Part shown: in pieces, positions 58,004 through 64,000 of the stretch
How positions within the stretch are numbered: position 1 is the first letter of the stretch
Layout: each line of letters starts with the position of its first letter
Source: Chelydra serpentina
Taxonomy: Eukaryota; Chordata; Testudines; Chelydridae
Assembly (NCBI GenBank): GCA_037349315.1
Contig: JBAIAC010000059.1
Location: 10,690,001-10,754,000 of the forward strand
Length of the DNA stretch: 64,000 bases
Reading direction: 5' to 3'
Made by a program: the position numbers and the translations under genes
The notes under the pieces: model-generated
Databases searched by the model: none
The model's input: the letters and a program-made list of their open reading frames with translations, nothing else
What the model was told of the DNA's origin: nothing

Positions 58004-58789
58004 TGAGTGTTTGTCTTCCACTGTGAACACAACGAGATGCTTCAAACAAGAGAACCCCAGCCACATGTGTAGCACCATCACTAGGATTCCTTTTATTAAC
58101 ACCTAGTTTTAAAATCCCTCACCAACATGCCAAGTTAAAATAATGCTCACAGCAGGAGCACAGTTAAAGTTTATGAAAAGCCTGTGAGTTTAGTTTAAGA
58201 TCAGCAATGATCCTGAGCCACAAAGTTGAGGGCTAGTTCAACTTCTGAACATTCCTAAAATTGAAAGTGTGTTTGGAGCTAAGGGATTGACTAGACGCAC
58301 TGAAAAGACAAGAGCTAGTTGCAAAACTGAACGCTGGATCCATGTACAATCTTGCTCCACATTGAGGGCGTTCAAGTGCAGGTTTTTGGTTTCAGGCCCA
58401 TCACTAGTACCCAATATTGCGATCACTCTGTGCTGATCATGGGTAGAATCTGGCTCCTCTAAGTAAGTGGTCCACACTGTTGTATGAAGTGGACAAAATT
58501 CTTCCCTCAGTTATAACACTCAGCCTGTTAATCCAGTTATAGGGGTGTAATTGCAAGCAGAAATTTGATAATATGCCTGGTTAATATGTTTGCAGGGGTT
58601 CTGGCAATACAGAAGCATGAGATCACAAGTTAAGGACAGAATTTCAATCTCCACTATGAATTTTCTGCCATTTGTTGGCTCCATCCAAAGACTCAACACT
58701 GGTTTCACCTACAGGAGGAGTTTTGCTGGTAAATAATTAGGCTTCTGCCAGTGAGCTAGCTTTAATGGCAATACCCTGAGCACTGATAA
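58004..58789. other. Low-copy spacer
   Basis: Nothing identified. Confidence 0.4.
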
Positions 58790-59420
58790 TCAGGCTGATT
58801 TCCAATCAGCATTAGGGAAGTGGTCATTAGGGGATTTGTTTTTCTTGTTTTTTTAATCAAGAGCGGTCCCTTCTCTCATCATAAGGAAAATCCTCCCTCA
58901 GGCAGAACAGCTGACAGCGACTCCTTAATCTGCCGATTCTGATCCCACCAGTGTCCTGGGTGAAAAAAGGAACAAGAGTATCTGAGCATTAACAATCCGA
59001 GTTGCGGCACTTGCCAGGATTTAAAATAATTGTCTTTCAAAAGATTTAAGCATGAGCAGGTGTTTATGTAAATTATGATTCTTTGATTTGCCTAATAGCG
59101 CCATTTTTTCCTCCTCCTATTATTCGTATTGCTATTTAGCTTGTGGCTTCCAGCTGTGATTCAGATTTACAATCAAACCATTGTTCGGAGTCAAGTTCAT
59201 GTGAAGGTAACATTTTATCTAATAGACTCCAATAATGACATCTGCATTTTCTTCACCCAAACTTGTGAGCTCAAGTGAAAGAGCTCTGCATTCATCAGGA
59301 AAAATGAAAGACTGAAAAAAGGTAACAATAAAGATGACCTAATTGGCTCAATATGTTCAATGGAATAAGCAGCATGACTTGCTGGAAAGCACAACAGGCT
59401 CTGTACAAGAGGAAACTACT
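58790..59420. other. Candidate conserved non-coding element
   Basis: The largest repeat-free, evenly composed block in the right half. It contains CAGGTG (59057-59062), CTTTGATTTG (59091-59100, TCF/LEF-like), CCATTGTT (59178-59185, SOX-like) and 'gaacaagagtatctgagcattaacaatcc' near 58970. No frame above 60 codons. This mix of site types is enhancer-like but unproven. Confidence 0.35.
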
Positions 59421-60954
59421 GTTAAGAACATTTCTTGGAAGTATTGTTAACTCTATTTACATTGGGCCCAAGTAAAGATTTGGGGATTTGTCACATATGT
59501 TCTAAGCTATACACTCCGCTGAATGTGTTCACGTGTCTCTGATACTATGTAATATATGTGCATGCAGCTCATTGTTGGGCAATGATTTTTGTGATGACAG
59601 AGGTAGCTTGGGCATCAGTTGATGATAATTTATTTGTGTAGCAAAACACTGGGCCCAATTCATGGGTCTGGCCAAGTTCCATTTGGCACAAAAGCCTGGG
59701 GCTAAGAAGGGGTGTATGCTGCCTTTGTAGACCTTCAATATTGAGGCCAACCTGGTGCTGGTTCAGCTTTGTTCTTCTAATTTGTGCCCAGCTGCCTACG
59801 TATGGCCCAAACAGAGCCATTCGGGTAGCTGGGAGTTGCTGGAGTGCAGCAGTGCCCTGGCTATGCTCCTCTTCCCTGGTCATGCCCCTACAGTGGTTAG
59901 TCAGGGTGTGGAATTGAGCAAGCTCTTTAGCTCTACGACACCTAAAGATTTCCATATGCCATGATAATATTAAGCTGGCCAGTTAGTCATTTTGATCTGC
60001 CTACACGATGCAAAATTGGCCAGAGTAGGGGAGAAAATTGGGCCCATTTTCTTTAAAATTAGAGCAGATTGGAAACCAACATTGGACTGAAACCAAATTT
60101 CAAAATGTCAAAATTTTCCACAAACCGGAAATTTTGCATTTCAGCCAGTCAGTGTTAGAACTCCGGTCAGTGTTGTCCTGGGATTTTCTCATGCTTTTGA
60201 AAAAAGGGCTATTGTGTGACTGGGGTGCCATAGGGTGGCATTAAATAAATGTAATATTAAAGATTGTGGATAAGATTGTGCTGTTAGGTGCAGCCCTGAT
60301 CAAGAATAGCGTTAGTGGACATAGTGACTGAGTGGGTACATCCCTCTAAGGAACAATTCCCTTGCTTTCTCCTTGCTCTTGCTACTTACCCTATACCAGC
60401 AGTAAATGACCGTCCCTCCCCTAACACGTGCTCTGCATTCATCAGATGCACATGACCAGAGAGGGCGGATCCCATTCCAAGAGCCAGTCCCACTAAAGCC
60501 AATGGGACAACCTGTGTGAGTAAGGGGTTCGCAATCTGTTCAGAGAGAGGGACAGGGAAATGCAGAGGAACGCCAACTTGCATGGGGGTGATAGTAGAGA
60601 AGGAGGAATGCATGGCATGAATAAAGTGCCTGCATCCTTCATCTGTTCAAAAGGATTGTCACCTTTTTGAGACAGTGTTTTAATGTAAAAGAAGTATTCC
60701 ATGGAAATTATAACATGATTTCTTTGTGGTAGGTAGACTCCACAGATGCACACTTCCAGCCCTAGCTATTTCCTAATGATTTTTATAAGACCTTTGTGGT
60801 TATTTTAATATAATTTGTGTTTGTTTAAATTTCCTTTTCTTTTTTTCATGACTCTGGGTGACTTTGGTATAAAATGAGGCTGTACAAATCTTGGTAGCTT
60901 CACATCAGAGGTTTATGCATATGTTTTGGTTTCTGTGGATTCTGTGCACACACT
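59421..60954. other. Low-copy spacer
   Basis: A 128-codon minus frame at 59569-59955 has no domain. 60055-60130 has the 'ccaaatttcaaaatgtcaaaattttccac' repeat-like texture. No gene called. Confidence 0.4.
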
Positions 60955-61140
60955 TCACCATCTGTAAAATGGGTATAATAACAATTATGAATTCCTCCAT
61001 TATGCAACTGGTGAAACTGAGGCACGGAGAGTTTGGTTAGTTGCCCAGTTAACACAAGAAGCCTGTAGCAGAGCCAGGACTATGTAGAACCCAGATCTCC
61101 TATCTACCAGTTCTGTGCTTTAACCACCGTACTCAACCAG
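60955..61140. repeat. MIR-like SINE fragments, head to head
   Basis: 60957-60990 reads 'caccatctgtaaaatgggtataataacaattatg' in MIR sense on the plus strand. 60995-61135 reads the reverse complement of a MIR ('caactggtgaaactgaggcacggagag...agcagagccaggactatgtagaacccagatctcc...gtgctttaaccaccgtactc'). The second part is the longer and clearer. Confidence 0.65.
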
Positions 61141-64000
61141 ACTGGGGCAACCTAAGCACTGCAAAACTTTAGCAATGCACTCTGTATCCTCATTTGCAAG
61201 CCTAATTTCTTATTAAATTGAACATTGTATTACTAATCATGTCTAATTGTACCAAAGGGTCACTGCATAATGTTGACAAACATCCACTAGCAGATTAGGG
61301 AAACTCTTTGGGCTGGGACATGCTTATTCTGTTTCTTGTATAGTTCCAAGTACGTAATAGTTGGTGCTGATGCAGCCAAACTAATTTTCACTCACAGTTT
61401 CCGGGGATATCTCAAAACTTTTGTTTTCCAAACACCTAACTGCTGTAGCCCAGAGAGATACAGAATTCTACAGAGGATATGACCTTTCTGAACGTTTTCT
61501 TATCGGAAATCATAAGTACTGCATGTCCCACTAAGCTGCTTCAATAGAACCTTGTCAAGTTATCACATTACTTGACATGTTGCTGATAACGAATACATAA
61601 GAGCTTTAGATATTGAAGACTCAGAGGAAATAAATAAGATTTACTGCAAAACTGCTCAGCATGCATCCCAGGGCCATGTTTTTTCCATGTGGGTTATCGG
61701 CTGTTTTTGGTCCAATGGATAAAAACAATGATTCAAGAGCTTCCGCTTCTTGAACAAGTCAAGTGCTGGTTTGCATGAGTAACTGAAAAAAAATTAATTG
61801 CGATATATCTCCTTCCTTGAGAACTCAGTTGAAATGGTATTATCAGTCTCGTTCTCCAGAGATGTCTGATTCTTTTTCTTTTCTTGCATGACAGTGCTGC
61901 TCTAGCTCTGGTTTGATCTAATTCTTGAATGTGTTCTGGGTGAACTTCAGTTTATTTCACTGGAGAACCAGGTGCTGTCCCTTACTGTTAGCAGTGCTGA
62001 GCACAGGGGGATGATCCACATTCACCTTTATATTTTTGGCCTAATATTAATATTTAGAAATGAATATCAGCTCTCATTGCTTTAACTTGCCAAAAAAATA
62101 AAAATGGGAGCTCAGACCTGGCAGCCTTTGTGGACAGAACTGAGATCAGTAATACCAATCTCCACTATTCTTTCCTCCCCGCCCCGCTCTCTCTCAAAAA
62201 AACCCAACCCCTTCCTTCAGGGCTTGTGCTACACTCTGAGTCATATCATGCATTTGGAGACATCCTCAAAAGTTCCCTGTGTCCTCACTATACTGTTTAC
62301 TGGCTTGGTTCATTTCAGGAGGCACAGTGATGGGCCAATAGCCCTCTGTCTATCTATATTGCACACATCGTTATGGTATGAGAATGCCTATCAACTTTGG
62401 TATCAAGTAACAGTTGTTAGAAAGACATTGGTAGAGACTGAAGGCTGTCCAGTTGGTTGACTGGAAATTTTAAGTTGACTCCTTCCCAGGCAGTCAAGAG
62501 CCAGCTGGACAGTGTAGGAAAATGCAGGGTCATGGGGAGAACATGACCAACCAAGAACACAGTAACACACACAACTTTTTAAAAACATTTTTTGGGCTTG
62601 GAAATGTGCAACTTCACCAAACCATCATGATTTTTCAGATAGGGACTCTTCATGCAAGGTAGGGCTTTCATGGAAGGGGAGGTGAAGGGAGTAATGGGGT
62701 ACCACCTTGAGGACAGAGGAGATGTTCTGAGCTTTTTTTTTTTTACTTTTCCAGGCAAACCGAGGACCGGGTTTTGTGTAGTATTTTGAAAAATGAGGAT
62801 AGGCAGATTTTCTGCTCTGGTACGTTATTAAGAGCTGGAAAGGCTGCAGTAATTGTGCTATCAAAATATTTTTGTGTTGATTTGTATTCTGACTTTATTT
62901 CTATTTTAATAATTTTATGCACATCTAAAAACTGAGCTTGATATTTATTTTTGTGACTATTTGTAAAAGCAAGTAATTTGAGTCGATCATATTCAGAGCT
63001 GGACTCCTAGGATTCTAACTGGTATATCCTTATATGCACCCATGCCACAGACAACTGAAGTACAAATTCCTGTAATTAATGAAACAACGTAATCAGACAA
63101 CTTGGGGGGGGGGGGTGGCGTGATTTATGAGAGAATCTATGTAGCTATTTGATTCAAACCTGGCTTCTGTCTTTCACTTTTGAATAATGCAGACTCCAGC
63201 AGCTATGTATTACTGTTCTATATTTTGGGAGATCAATCAAAAAATAAACTTTCACCTAGTCTATGCAACATTTATTTCCCAATTAAGACCTCAAAATAGG
63301 GTTTAAGTGGAGATTTAATGAGTGATACACAGGCTTCATGTTCATCATCTACACGGGTGAAATTTCACTCATCATGCACTACCTTCTGATAGTATATTGA
63401 AAGGCTTTGGCATTGTATAGTTTGAGTGATCCTTGTTAGTTCTTCTTATGCCATATTTGATTCCACAAATCAGAGTATCTCAAATCTGCTCTAAATGTAG
63501 CATTTTTTGTTGCTATTCACTTTCACCCGTTTACCATTAGGTGAGTGTTTTCTCACCCTCTCTTCCTGGGCAATAGTACTTTGTAGTGCTAATGTTACTG
63601 GCTTTGGTAATTAGTTGCAGTGGAAGTCTCCTGCACTTTGCACATACAGTTCCTGATTAATATCAAGAATTCATTCAACAAGAATAGTTCCTGTGCTATT
63701 GATTGTAGCCTGGCAATTTAATAACTCCTGAGCTTGATCTCCACAAACTCCAGCCCAGAAGAGCTGTAAAATTCTTAAAAGTGAAGTTCTTTACTAACTG
63801 TCTACATGTATTTATGGGTCTCTCTCTGCACTTCTAAAATGCAAATTATATTATCCTTTTTGCCCCTGTTTCCTAGTTGTCCATATTTCAGACTAAATTC
63901 ATTCAGTCCTCACATGAAGCTGAGATTGAAACTGTTGCATAGCTGTAGTTTACAGTCTGTTATATATAGGAAATGCATTTTGAGTTGCTAAATGTATTTT
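61141..64000. other. Low-copy AT-rich stretch to the window end
   Basis: No gene or assignable repeat. Simple runs: (T)n near 62738-62748 and (G)n near 63103-63115. The 118-codon plus frame at 62104-62460 has no domain. Confidence 0.4.

Noticed and set aside
1..64000. CRISPR arrays, operons, ribosome binding sites or other prokaryotic systems
   Set aside because: No regular spaced repeats or gene clusters are present, and the repeat content shows vertebrate nuclear DNA.

Overview
The window is vertebrate nuclear DNA, most likely from a turtle and less likely a crocodilian. It is AT-rich and CpG-poor, the longest open frame is 161 codons, and the only coding signals I can recognise belong to dead transposable elements. 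The repeats are CR1 LINEs, ancient MIR-type SINEs, hAT MITEs with 8-bp target duplications, Harbinger-type MITEs with TTA/TAA duplications, and the small palindromic elements with gggcctgatt or gggccagatt ends that are common in sauropsids. Mammalian Alu and L1 sequences are absent. The taxonomic call rests on my memory of these families, not on a search.

Layout. 1-9 kb: low-copy AT-rich sequence with a MIR relic, two MITEs, a tRNA-like SINE head and a candidate conserved non-coding block (5.6-6.3 kb). 9.07-11.99 kb: a 2.9-kb degenerate PIF/Harbinger transposon with a recognisable DDE transposase and a 594-bp solo LTR inserted in it. 12.2-12.9 kb: a MIR split by a palindromic MITE that itself carries a small hAT. 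14.5-14.9 kb: a GC-rich hAT with an internal tandem array. 17.5-18.95 kb: a CR1 3' end with reverse-transcriptase remnant, split by a GC-rich hAT. 19.1-21.3 kb: retroelement-like sequence containing a complete 1,132-bp solo LTR with a perfect 5-bp duplication. 22-31 kb: mostly unassigned, with a MIR, MITEs, two hATs and non-coding conservation candidates. 31.6-57.2 kb: scattered MITEs, including three Harbinger-type elements that share one internal hairpin, a LINE endonuclease relic near 40.8 kb, a GC-rich block at 38.4-39.5 kb, a fold-back hAT at 51.3 kb and a 1.1-kb inverted-repeat structure at 51.7-52.9 kb. 57-64 kb: low-copy sequence with one further conservation candidate and MIR relics.

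I see no intact protein-coding gene, tRNA, rRNA, snRNA or CRISPR array. Two short stretches with splice-site-like edges (8612-8734 and 22974-23081) are the only exon candidates and both are weak. The window is best read as intergenic or deep intronic DNA. Its clearest content is a layered insertion history: old MIR and CR1 copies broken by DNA transposons, and a Harbinger broken by an LTR, with target duplications that give the order. I did not find an undescribed biological system; the nearest things to one are the hairpin shared by three MITEs and the inverted-repeat element that encloses a MIR.
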